64,000 nt of DNA from Schistocephalus solidus (lineage: Eukaryota > Platyhelminthes > Cestoda > Diphyllobothriidea > Diphyllobothriidae). Location of the stretch: positions 1-64,000 of the forward strand of contig WEDG01000431.1 of NCBI GenBank assembly GCA_017591395.1, read 5' to 3'. The translations under genes were made by a program, and so were the position numbers. The notes beneath the pieces were generated by a model. The model had not been told where the DNA came from. It ran no database searches and was given only the letters and a program-made list of their open reading frames with translations. Positions 35,614 through 45,480 of this stretch are shown piece after piece (position 1 is the first letter of the stretch; the number at the start of each line of letters is the position of its first letter).

Positions 35614-36007
35614 TGTGGACAGAGCGTTTTCCGCGCTCCTGTCCGTGTTTACACGTCTGCAACAAGTCGAGCCCATTGTCATATGCATGCCCTCTGCCCG
35701 AGCGTGCACGCTCGCTAGACAAACCACGAGCTGGTGGGGGGAGAGAGCCAGAGGGCATGCGTCCAAATTGTGCACAATAATGCGCCGTTTCAGGCCTTTT
35801 CAAAGCCAGTTAAGCAGACCCGGGACAAGCTGTCTGACAGTAAAGCCAATATTGTCATCTTCTCGTATAATAAGGGCTGTGTACAGGTGCCTCTGAAAAC
35901 TATGTCTGCGGGATACACAAGTTTACCCGTTTATAGCCAGTACTCGTTGCGGAAGTACAAACTGTACCCAGTACATTTCCAAAGTCTATACTCGTGTCCT
36001 AATGCTA

Positions 36008-36293
36008 TTGCTAACCCTACCGTAAAACTGAACTGTCCCCTTAATCTTAACCAAAGCCCTACCCTAATTATAACATTTACAGTTACCACGATAAAAACTC
36101 TAACCCTCAGCCTTATCCTGACCATAGCCCCAAATCTGATCCTAACCTCAAACTTAAACCTAATCCTACACTTAACCCTAACCCTCACTTTAATCCTAGA
36201 AATCATTTCTATGGAATTTGACGAAAAGCCACCTGTACTGTGAGCGGTTCCTATTCCCGTGTCCTTTTTAGGTGACCATACAAGGCATCCTTG
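36008..36293 (-). mobile_element. TelTIR element 1 (telomere-like core, one TIR)
   Basis: The core 36008-36200 is a degenerate hexamer array of the CCCTAA type (TTAGGG on the minus strand). To the right is a subterminal block with GGAATTTGACGAAAAGCCAC, then a terminal repeat ending CATACAAGGCATCC (36232-36293), containing TATTCCCGTGTCC. The same terminus bounds elements 2 and 3 as an inverted pair. The left terminus is not visible here. Confidence 0.65.
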
Positions 36294-38009
36294 TCAAAAC
36301 TGCACGCAATACATTTCCGAAGTCTTTACCTTAGCTCAATTCCAGATAAATTATATGGAGATAATGCAATTCGTTCTTAATAGTGACATAATGGTGACCT
36401 GTATGGACGCAGTTCCTAGTGTTATTGTCATTTGTTACTGGCTATCCCTGATCTCCGTAGGCGCGACCTGGACGTGCAGTTCTGATTGCAGAGTTAGGTT
36501 GCAGCGCTCGATGACTAAGTGACTTAGGTTTGTCGCAGACGCCGGATATGACCGACTGCTGATGGTAAATAGAGCTAAAAACGACAATTTGGCTCTTTCT
36601 TGTCATTGTCGGTAACACTTACGGGGTATTGGTTAAATCACGCCTAACGAAAGTGCCCTCGTAGGCCAATAAGTACTGGCGGGGTCATGCGGTCCGGGCG
36701 TGCTCAGCTCGCAATTAAATAATATGAACTCACTCCAATGCACCGCATCGATGGAGCGGTTGAAGGGTGCACGCAACGACGTGGGCAAACTTCCTCGATC
36801 TAGCCACACTTATATCCTAGGTTCAAGGAAGAATACCTTACTGGAACTACGGTTAGACTTGTGCTTCGAAAGATCTCCCCATCTCCTTTTCAAAGTCGTG
36901 ACAGCTTTTGTCCTCCCATCGACCGGGCGTGGGGTCTACTTTTTATCCGGCCAGTCATCTACCAGGCTGACCTTTTACCTAATGAATTTCCCCTCCACGA
37001 ATTAAACTGGGGTTGCTTGTGTGTTGTGATCACGTGTTTGGCATGGATGACTTATATCGACAATGCTATAGTTTTCAGAGTTAGAGCTAAGACGCAATTT
37101 CCCACTTTCGCCACTGACATCGGTGTTTTCTTCAGCCGTCAAGCGATCTTTTTAATTGGTGCGGGGTGCTCAGTTGGAGGTTGTGCTCTACTGCGAGGTT
37201 CTGCGGCCGCCGAGTCTTAATGTCACCCCCTGTAGTCTCAAGAGACAAGAATGCTATCTGGAGTAAGGCAAAGATTGGTTGTACCTTGGGATACCCTATT
37301 TCTCAAGGATTTATTAATTACTTTACCTCCACCCTTTCAAGTGGGGACATTTTTTCAAGCGCATAGTGAAGTCTCGTCCTGAGCCTCTGTCAGTTTGTCC
37401 TGCGTACTTTGCGAGGGATGTGGAAGAGTATAGCCTATTGTTCGGCAGTCGGGGTAATTATTTTGGTCACATTATACGGCCTTATATTTTGACCCAAGAG
37501 AGACGACCAACCGCAATATAGAATGCTATAAAAACCTTACAACGGCTTCCTGGGTATTGTTGAATGGATCTACATACTGGCGACCTGGTGCCTGGATAAA
37601 AACAACATTTCCCCTTCAATTATGTGAAATTATTTCTAAGGATTTTACTGACACCTTCGAAGAATGCCCTGTCTATAGATAAGTTCGTTGTACGAAAATA
37701 AAATTTCGCGTATTCATGAGGGATAATTATTTTCTACGAAGTCATTTGATAAAGCATTGCGATACCACACCATTATTACTGTAGATTTATCCAATACAAC
37801 CTCTTAAGGCAAATTAACAGTTGGCATATGTACTGTTTTCTTATTTAAAATAAAATTAAAATAGTATCAAAGCCATTAAAAATGGTGTAGCAGAAGTATC
37901 CGCGGGAGCCTTTACTTGGGGTGATAGACCGACTTATCCATTTTTGGCGTTTAATGCTTTTCCTGTTAAAGCATATCAAGTTTAAAATATTGGTAAAGTT
38001 AACTTCTAT
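36294..38009. other. Spacer, no gene recognised
   Basis: Open frames 36259-36522, 36700-37005 and 36861-37220 (+) show no domain. The third overlaps the second in another frame. No repeat is identified. Confidence 0.4.
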
Positions 38010-38064
38010 GGTCCCCTAGACGGGATATGAGAAAAAGAACCACCTGCAATACATGTGCGTTTGC
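38010..38064 (+). mobile_element. TelTIR left-end fragment
   Basis: AAAGAACCACCTGCAATACA and TGCGTTTGCGCCAAATTCC match the terminal/subterminal block of TelTIR element 3 at 58600-58640. It breaks directly into a LINE fragment. Confidence 0.55.
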
Positions 38065-38175
38065 GCCAAATTCCAAAGGACCGGAATCCTCAGCATCCAC
38101 GCCATGATGAGGCAAGTGCAACTGCGATGGAGCTGTCACCTGGTGAGAATGGACGACGAGTGACTACCCAAACGA
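38065..38175 (+). pseudogene. Short fragment of the zinc-finger LINE (post-RT region)
   Basis: The plus strand reads [19 protein letters not shown] and HLVRMDDE, matching [20 protein letters not shown] of the 15-19 kb LINE (its 16366-16490). There is a stop after DDE, as in that copy. Length about 110 bp. It is inserted between TelTIR and Sine1 sequence. Confidence 0.85.
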
Positions 38176-38221
38176 TAGGAATATTTTGCCCTCCCTGGAA
38201 TTATGAGCACATTCCACTTAT

Positions 38222-38342
38222 TTGGCAGATGAATATTTCCAACAAAAACAGGAGACACTTGAATTACCATTTCTGGCTCATTTGCCATCATCAGTCAGCC
38301 ATACCCAAGCCCAGTTGGTACACAACCTGAAGCTCGAACTTG
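38222..38342 (-). repeat. Sine1 body, minus
   Basis: CCATTTCTGGCTCATTTGCC, ATCATCAGTCAGCCATACCC and a degraded B-box (AAGCTCGAACTTG) match the Sine1 body and head in minus orientation. It lies head to head with the plus copy at 38355. Confidence 0.65.
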
Positions 38343-38354
38343 TTCTAACCTGGC

Positions 38355-38640
38355 AAGACAACAAGCCGGTGGCGCAGTGGGTTAGGACGTTTGGCTTCTA
38401 AGCAGCAGGTCGCGAGGTGGAGCCTAAGGTGGTGCACCACCTGGGGTTGGGTATGGCTGACTGATGATGTCTACTGGGCCAGAACTCGTCCTTCCAGTTT
38501 CCTTTGCTTTCGTCAGCAATGTTCATCGTCCTATAATACTAGCCGCTGTGAGGCTGCTGGCGGGGCTCGAACGTGAGCCTCAAGGCAGAATTGGATGGAT
38601 AAGTCCCGTAACCGATCGGTGAGTGTTCATCAACCAACGC
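38355..38640 (+). repeat. Sine1 copy, best complete example
   Basis: Linker GGCAAGACAAC, then head with A-box-like GGTGGCGCAGTGGGTTAGG and B-box-like GGTCGCGAGGTGGAGCC. The body has GGGTTGGGTATGGCTGACTG, TTTGCTTTCGTCAGCAATG, and the 3' module ends CGATCGGTGAGTGTTCATCA. About 285 bp. It defines the order linker, head, body, 3' module. Confidence 0.75.
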
Positions 38641-39175
38641 CTATTCTCGTGTCCTGTTTGGGGAATCATGTAGGTTATTCTCCCAAAAATATCTTCCAGA
38701 GCATCGGGAATTTGTCCGTTTTACCCAACACGCTATATTCTGATTACTAATCCTGTGGCTGCAATCAATAGCAAGTACTATGTTTACTAGGTCTGACGGA
38801 GTAGATGGTGTTCGAACCCATGGCAACAAAGCACCCTAAAACCAATGTTCAGAGAAACAGGCTTGGGTAAGAGCTTTCCTTGAGCTGGAGCTCGTAAACC
38901 TTTGGTAGGGTGGTAATAGGCGGAGTACAGTCAAACATGTGGAGCAGACGACTTTAAGGTGATGTGTCGGATGAGTTTGTCACCGTCACAGACCGGCAGA
39001 GGAGTATTCCACTGATTAGATTTGGATTGCAAAACTCCTAGAAGTGACGAGTAGGGGCACTAATGAAGGCCGTCAGATGTAGCCATACCTCGAATATAAG
39101 GGGACCTAAGAGATAATATGCAAAATAAGACTCGAAAGGAAAGTCACACCGTCATGCGTTCGTATCAGTCTTTTT

Positions 39176-39456
<281 letters not shown>

Positions 39457-39784
39457 TGACCCTACGTTTTGGCAATTGAGCTCTTTTAGGGGTGAAGAGA
39501 ATTGGAATGATGGACACCCGGGGTTCGTCGATAATTTTTCGTGGTATTTCCGCATTTACGGTTTGCGGTTTCACTAAGAGCATCGTTGCACGTGGTGCTC
39601 ATTGCATCACCCTATCCTGTAGCCAAACTCTCAGCTAGGCGCTGCTCAGCCACTACAGCCCAAAGTCCAACCGGCCGGAAAGGAAAGATCGGGCAGCCCT
39701 AGTATTGATTCCCTATAAGTTGGACATCGCAGATCCAGATGAGACCCGTTTTTACTAGCAAGGACAATTGAATGAACGGGGTAC

Positions 39785-40135
39785 GGCACACACGTCGTCA
39801 GTTCGACCGTCGTATTCCGACGATGTCCACCGTATGCTTCACACCATAGTGGTGCAGGGACGGTGACTTGCACTTGGATTAGTTTTAATTGATAGTAGCA
39901 TTGCGATGCAGCTACCGCACTCTCTCCTCCACCACCTATGCTTAGTGTCAAGACAGAGTAAAGAAAACCGGAGATGGGAGAGGGCGCAAATGGCTGGCTT
40001 GGCCGGGGCCCCTAGAACCCCAGATGCCCCTAGGCGTGCCACCAAACCCCTCCCCCCATGTTCGTCATTTATTATGGGAGCGCAACCCGAATAACGCCTG
40101 CCGTGCCCTGATGTGGCCCCCATGTTTGCCTAATG
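39785..40135 (+). repeat. RptA copy, part before the hAT insertion
   Basis: Module 1 from TCCGACGATGTCCACCGTAT, then the variant middle block (ATAACGCCTGCCGTGCCCTG). It is interrupted at 40136 by the hAT element and resumes after 40926 in the expected place. Confidence 0.85.
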
Positions 40136-40918
40136 CAGGGGTCGAAAAACTTTACGGACTACTAGGCCATTTCAGGAGGTCAAGAAGGCGCACTAGGCCA
40201 GAAGAAGCAAGGTGTCCAAGGAAACGTTTATTATTCAAAAATACAGTACGATCAATGGGAAACATAAGGTTGCATGCTCTTATAGACAGACATAATATCA
40301 GGTTCTAATGATGAGGAGTTCAGTAACAGAATGTCATTAAGGCGATTGTCAGTGAGCTGAGAGTGCAGCTTGTTCTTACAAAACTTCATTTTGGAGAACA
40401 GATGCTCGCATGAATAAGTGCTGCCAAACATTGCGATTGCCAAACATTGCGTTTGGCACGGGCTAACAACATTGGAAACTGAGCATGTGGCAGCCGACGG
40501 TAGAAGTCAATGAGAGTAGTGCAAGAAGTAAACTTGGACAAGAGAACGTCTGAAGCCTACAGCTCAATTAACACAAAGTGCACATCAGAGGGGGCGTCGT
40601 CATAGGGAAAGTCAAAAGGAGTGCTGACAATAGTTGCCTCTTGCAAATGAGAACGAGTCCAGAGTGAACTTGTTTACAACATAACATTTATTATCCCTCC
40701 CCGGTCAGGTGCTTCTGTTTCATACAAGCGCCTGACATCAGTTCTAAAAATGAACACGAGCCACAGCTTGAGCTGCAACCAACAGTAATGAAGGGGAACA
40801 AAACCGCGACAATTCAATTAGGCCGAATCCAACAATAATTAACTAGGGGGGCGTTAGGCCGGACTAGAATACTAGCTGGGCCGTATCTGGCCTAAAGGCC
40901 GGAGTTCGCCGACCTCTG
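40136..40918 (-). mobile_element. hAT DNA transposon, Charlie-like, internally deleted
   Basis: A 783-bp insertion in RptA. Termini are CAGGGGTCGAAAAAC and, inverted, CAGAGGTCGGCGAAC. Flanking 8-mers GCCTAATG (40128-40135) and GTCTAACG (40919-40926) align with the empty-site GTCCAACG of other RptA copies, so they are an 8-bp target duplication with a few later changes. Terminal sequence, duplication length and the transposase remnant all agree on hAT. It is too short for a full ~600-residue transposase, so it is non-autonomous now. Confidence 0.9.
40252..40665 (-). pseudogene. hAT transposase C-terminus
   Basis: On the minus strand from about 40665: FDFPYDDAPSDVHFVLIEL, one TAG, ASDVLLSKF, LIDFYRRLPHAQFPML, then a frameshift in a short duplicated stretch near 40450. 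The dimerisation (hATC) block follows: AIAMFGSTYSCEHLFSKMK, KLHSQLTDNRLNDILLL, and the end at 40252. This is the order of Charlie-type transposases before and through the hATC domain, which holds the transposase oligomer together. The catalytic D, D and most of the protein are absent. Confidence 0.88.
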
Positions 40919-40925
40919 GTCTAAC

Positions 40926-41340
40926 GCATCTACCACGTGGTCCGTTTAGGGGGCACCCACACACAAACAACAGTTCGACCGTCGTAATCCGCAGATGTCC
41001 TTATATGCTCCACAGAAGGTTGATTCGTGAACGGTGACTTGTGCGCAATTTAGTTTGAAGTGATAGTAGACTTGCATGGCATCTATCGCACTGCCTCTTC
41101 CCTTACCCACCTTGCCCGGTGTCAAGACATTGTCAATAAGACGTAAGACGGGCTCGGGCGCCACCATAGCCATAAAATCACAAGAGTTGGTGGTGCGCCA
41201 TGAGCCTGCACCTACGCGTAGCAGGTTGGGCACGCGCATCCCCATGTTTGGAAATTATTATGGGGACTCGTAAGAGTTAATAATAACGCCTACCGCACCG
41301 TCATTTAGCCCCGTGTTGGTCCAGCGCACTTACCACGGGG
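40926..41340 (+). repeat. RptA copies after the hAT insertion
   Basis: The variant middle block resumes (CATCTACCACGTGGTCCG), followed by another module 1 (about 40975-41150) and a further middle block ending TTGGTCCAGCGCACTTACC. At about 41341 it breaks into the truncated LINE copy 2. Confidence 0.8.
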
Positions 41341-43490
41341 TCCTGGAAAATATTTTTCAATTCCGCCATCAGTGGGGACACGTCATGCTTGTAGACTTCC
41401 GGTGGGATTGCGTCGGATCCCGGTGCTATACCACTGGAAAGCTGCTGCACGGCCCGGGTGGTTTCTGGTAGGGAAGGCAGCAGATCCAAGTCATTGTTCG
41501 TTTCCACTTGAGGGAGCCGGTCAGTGGCAGCATCAGAGATGGCTGATGAACAATTAAGGACACTTCTGAAGTGCTCGGTCCAGCGCTTCAGAATTTGCGA
41601 TTTCTCTGTCAGCAGTGTTGTGCCATCAGAGCTGAGCAGTGGCGCAGTTTCCTTGATAAAGGGGCCGTAGCTGGCCTTGATGGATTTGAAGAAATTGTTC
41701 ATTTCATTGCGGTCCTCATACCCTTGGATTTCCTCAACCTTTGCTGTACAATGCGGTGGCATCTGAAGAAGGCTGCTTTGGTGGCGTCAGTCCAAAGGTC
41801 AATGTAGGCTTTGTGTAGTCCATTCGTCTCCGCGAGTAAGTTGCTGATGTTTGATTCATTGTTGTCAAACCAGTCCTGTTGTTGACAGCGTTCGCATCCG
41901 AGGACTTCGAGGGCGGTGGACTGTATGACGTTCCGCAATTGACATCTTCGTGTCTCTACGATGGCGTTATTATCTGGAGCCTTCAGGTCCTCCAGTTCCT
42001 GGGTTATCTGGTTGCTTAAGTCATAACAACGAGCTGGCAAATTTAACACAAATGTATTTAACTTACCTGGCGGCCGCTTACCTTGGGGCCTTCGTCGGGG
42101 TTGAAGTCGGAGCCTCATCTGGGAGATGACGAGACGGTGATCCGTCCAACCATCGGCATCGCGGATTGCCTCGGTTACCAGCGCGTCCTGCTGATCTCGC
42201 CTCCAAACGAGAAAATATTCCAGCAGCTGCCAGTTCCGTGACCGAGGGTGCATCCACGTGGCCTTCTCCCGCGTCGGAAGGCGGACGAAGGTGTTTGTCA
42301 GCAGGAGACGGTGTTTCGCACGCGTTCGCAGAAGAAGGAGGCTGTTATTGTTACAGCTACCGAGACTGTGGGGACCCAGCACTCCCTGCTAGGTGGCGTG
42401 CTCTGTCCTAATGCGGTCGTTGAAGTCACCAAGGATAATTAACTTGTCCGCGTTCGGCACAGTCGCCAGGAGGACGTGCAGGTCCTCATAGAATTTGGCT
42501 TTCGCTACATGAGAACATGTCATTGGGGGTGCGTAGGCACTGATGATGGAAGTGAAATTGACTTCCTGAAGAGGCAGGCGGTTGTGCTCATCAGGTGATC
42601 ATTAATACCCTGCGGCAGACAGGGCAGACGTCCCACGATGTCGTTCCGTATGGCAAAGGCAACATCAGCGTCGCGTCGGTCGCCTTTGGCCGGCCGCTCC
42701 AGAAGAAGGTGTAGCCGGCACCCTACCCCCTTCAGCTGACCCTGCTCCGAGAATCGGGTCTCGCTGAGAGCAGCAATTTTCCCCTTGTACTACGTAAGTT
42801 CTCGAGCGACTAGCGCCGTCCTCCATTCTGCCTGGTTGCTCCTAGGATTGTCTAAAAGGGAACGAACATTCCAGTTTGCTAGTGTGAGCGGAGTCACCCG
42901 AGCAGCCCGAAGGGTGTGGCGTGGGGGATAGGGACGGGGGGTATTGTTGTTTGCTTGAGTTTTACGACCACGTATTATGCGATCTGCGAGCCGCGGCTGG
43001 TTGCAGAAGATGTGAGACCCAGCATTTGTTTAGGGCGACTTTTCTGGCCCCTTCCTTCGCGAGGAGTCAAGCAGTGCTGTCCCTACATAGGGCTGTTTGG
43101 ACATCCCAGACGGCTGCCGAACACCACTAAGGGTCACGGTTTTGTTTAAGTGGGAGAGTGACCCGAGTTAGCCTGGGCCGCCTACGGGGTTGCTGTTGCC
43201 CCCACCATAGGACTTTTTGGGAGGGTGGGGAGGTGGGCAGTTCGGTAGTCACGCCTACCGGGTATGGAGGCACACACAGCACCGGAGACCCTCATCTGGT
43301 TTAGCCCGCCGGTCATGATGGTTGCCCGGTGTGTGGCCGCTGGGAAGAATCCAACTTCGAGGAGCCACAGGTGAAGGTTGGGTACCAGGTACAGGCGGCC
43401 ACAGGAGCATTCACCACCTGTACGTGACAAATGGAGCGACCAAATGCTATCTGTGTGGTGCCGCCTCTAAATAGTACCCCTACACCCGTC
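41341..43490 (-). pseudogene. Zinc-finger LINE, copy 2, 3'-truncated
   Basis: On the minus strand: leader 43490-42900, endonuclease about 42899-42100, linker and RT N-terminus to 41341. The endonuclease start codon is GTG where copy 1 has ATG (VTPLTLANWNVRSLL). Motifs are [31 protein letters not shown] and DGWTDHRLVIS. Then KSQILKRWTEHFRSVLN, GSDAIPPEVYKH and a break after LKNIFQDP, before RT motif A. Several frameshifts lie between 42400 and 42800. The 238-residue section encoded at 42382-41699 is the longest open part. RptA lies antisense on both sides, as for copy 1. Confidence 0.88.
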
Positions 43491-43494
43491 ACAC

Positions 43495-44300
43495 ATGAGA
43501 GTTCGACAGTCGTAATTCGACGATGTCCACCGTATGCTCCACGGAAGGGTGATGCAGGGACGGTGACTTGCACGTGATTTAGTTTAACGTGATAATAGAC
43601 TTGCGCTGCACCTACCGCACTCTTTTCTCCTCCCTCACATGAACCCGGTGTCATGACAGAGTTAAGAAGACGGTAGATGGGAGAGGGCGCAGGTTGCTGG
43701 CGTGGCCGGAGCCGCCCCTAGGCGTACCACCACACCTGGCTCGGATCCCACGGAGGGGGGAGTCCCATAAAGGCCACATTAAGAAGTGGCCATTGCAGCC
43801 TGACTCTCAGTCCGCCAGTCAGCCACTCCACACAAGGCACACATTGGGCTGACCACGCGGTCCGAGTTATCCCGTCAGTTGGCAACCTTCCAAGCCACGG
43901 CTTTTAGCGCACTGTGATAGTTTCAAGCGCGTCAGATTGTTAATGGGGAGGAAAATATGCCGAGCCACCGAACTCTCTCTCTTCCCCCACCCCCACAATC
44001 AGACCACCGTCCGAGCCGGTCAGTCGTCTGATTCTGAAGCGGGCGCAGCTTCTTGTGAGCTCGTCTTTGTGTACTACGTACACGACCTGGCCCCCAAACA
44101 CAAACTCCAGGATTTACGGCAACAGAGCGTTGAAAGGCTCATATGTGTGAGATAGCCAGAGTTCAGTTTAAGAAGAAGCCACCGCAGCCTGACTCTCAGT
44201 CCACCAGACACACGATAGTTCAACCGTCGTACTCCGACGATGTCCACAGAAGGGTGGATTAGGGACGGTGACTTGCACGTGGATTAGTTTTAAGTCTCTG
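43495..44300 (+). repeat. RptA copy, plus
   Basis: It begins 5 bp from the LINE leader with GAGAGTTCGACAGTCGTAAT, then module 1, module 2 (GCTCGGATCCCACGGAGG), module 3 and module 4 with CAGTCGTCTGATTCTGAAGC. A second module 1 start is at about 44218-44300. It is a near-complete unit of about 720 bp. Confidence 0.85.
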
Positions 44301-44324
44301 TTCTAGGGGATCATTCAGACGATT

Positions 44325-44452
44325 GAGAAGGATACGGGCGAAGATCTTCCTGGTGATATTGAGCAACGAGATGCCTTTGTGTTTATCATAGAGTGGCCGG
44401 TTCCCCTTTGGCTTGTAAAGATGGACGATGGTCGGATCCTTGAAATCCTAAG
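44325..44452 (-). pseudogene. Zinc-finger LINE fragment (RT finger region)
   Basis: The minus strand matches the DATIVHLYKRKGN...NHRGISLLN segment of copy 1 (17460-17580): GGCGAAGATCTTCCTGGTGA, ATTGAGCAACGAGATGCC, GATGGACGATGGTCGG. 128 bp only, lodged inside RptA and antisense to it. This segment begins where copy 2 is missing sequence. Confidence 0.85.
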
Positions 44453-44454
44453 GA

Positions 44455-44870
44455 AATCCTAGGCCTTAGCCGCCCTTAGGCGTGCCACCAAACCACCTCC
44501 CCTATGTTCGGCATTTTTTATAGGAGCGCAACCCATAATAATGCCAGTCATGTCATGTTATTGCCCCCGTGTTGGCCCAACGCATCTACTACGTGACCCA
44601 TTTAGGGGGCACAAAACACACACGATAGTTCGACCGTCGATTTTTACGAGGTCCACCTTACGCTCCACAGCAGGGTTGTGTGGGTACGGTGACTTGCGCG
44701 TGATTTACTTTAAAGTCATAGTAGACTTGTGATGCATCTACCGCACTCTCTCCTCCTCCCTCACCTATGCCTGGTGTCAAGACAGCGTCAAGAAGACCGG
44801 AGATGGGAGAGGGCGCAGGTCGCTGGCGCGGCTGGGGCCCCTAAGCCCTAGCCGCCCCTAGGCTGTGAGA
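44455..44870 (+). repeat. RptA copy with variant middle module, plus
   Basis: The variant middle block (CGCCCTTAGGCGTGCCACCA, ATGTTCGGCATTTTTTATAG), then module 1 from about 44625 to 44830 and the start of another middle block. It ends near CCGCCCCTAGGC at 44870. Confidence 0.85.
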
Positions 44871-45089
44871 TACCAGCGTTGCCCTCACCATCACTAAGGA
44901 CTGTCCTGTCTTCCGCTGAGAATCAGCAGTTTTCTCATGATCATGAGGTCTGCACTCCGAGAGTGGAAAATTTCTCCACCATTGTTAGAACCTATGCCCC
45001 CCCCCCCACCCCACCCCACTTAAAAATGCCATGATGATGTAAAAAACAAGTTCAGTATACATTTTCATGCCATACCCACGGCTATGATG

Positions 45090-45480
45090 AGGTTGGACGA
45101 AGTAGTTGCTATCTGACTGCCTGCGTAGACATCAATCATACTACCTGGTGGTGGTATCGGCTGCTGAAACAGAACTGGCCTCTATCCTTCTGCACGTCTG
45201 CCCAGAATACAGTCTTTTTCTACGCACCAACTTCCTCCGCCCTATAGAAGATGACGTGGATGCATCCTCTGTTGTGTCGCTGATAACTGTTCAACTGCGT
45301 CCGCTTCAGGAGGTGAAATCCGCTTGATGCGTTAATAACAAAGGGTATGTGTGTTACCGGATACTAGACAGACCACCGTCTTGTCATCTCAAAGTTGAGG
45401 CTAAAACTCGAGCAACCTGCAGGTAAGAAGAGGAGCAGGGTAAGCATCAATAATCTGAAACGAGCGCAAATCATCGAGTA
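45090..45480 (+). pseudogene. Old LINE endonuclease relic
   Basis: 45160-45240 reads AAETELASILLHVCPEYSLF and LRTNFLRP, aligning with [20 protein letters not shown] of LINE copy 1. After degraded sequence, about 45366-45430 reads TDHRLVISKLRLKLEQ and PAGKKR, matching the distal endonuclease motif DGWTDHRLVISQ..LRLQP. The two blocks are in the right order and about the right spacing. It is more diverged than copies 1 and 2, so it is either an older copy or a related family. An uninterrupted frame on the opposite strand (45401-45808) is antisense chance. Confidence 0.6.

Noticed and set aside
36008..36200. A true internal telomere or chromosome end
   Set aside because: Hexamers are highly degenerate, only ~190 bp long, and joined to a terminus shared by other TelTIR copies.
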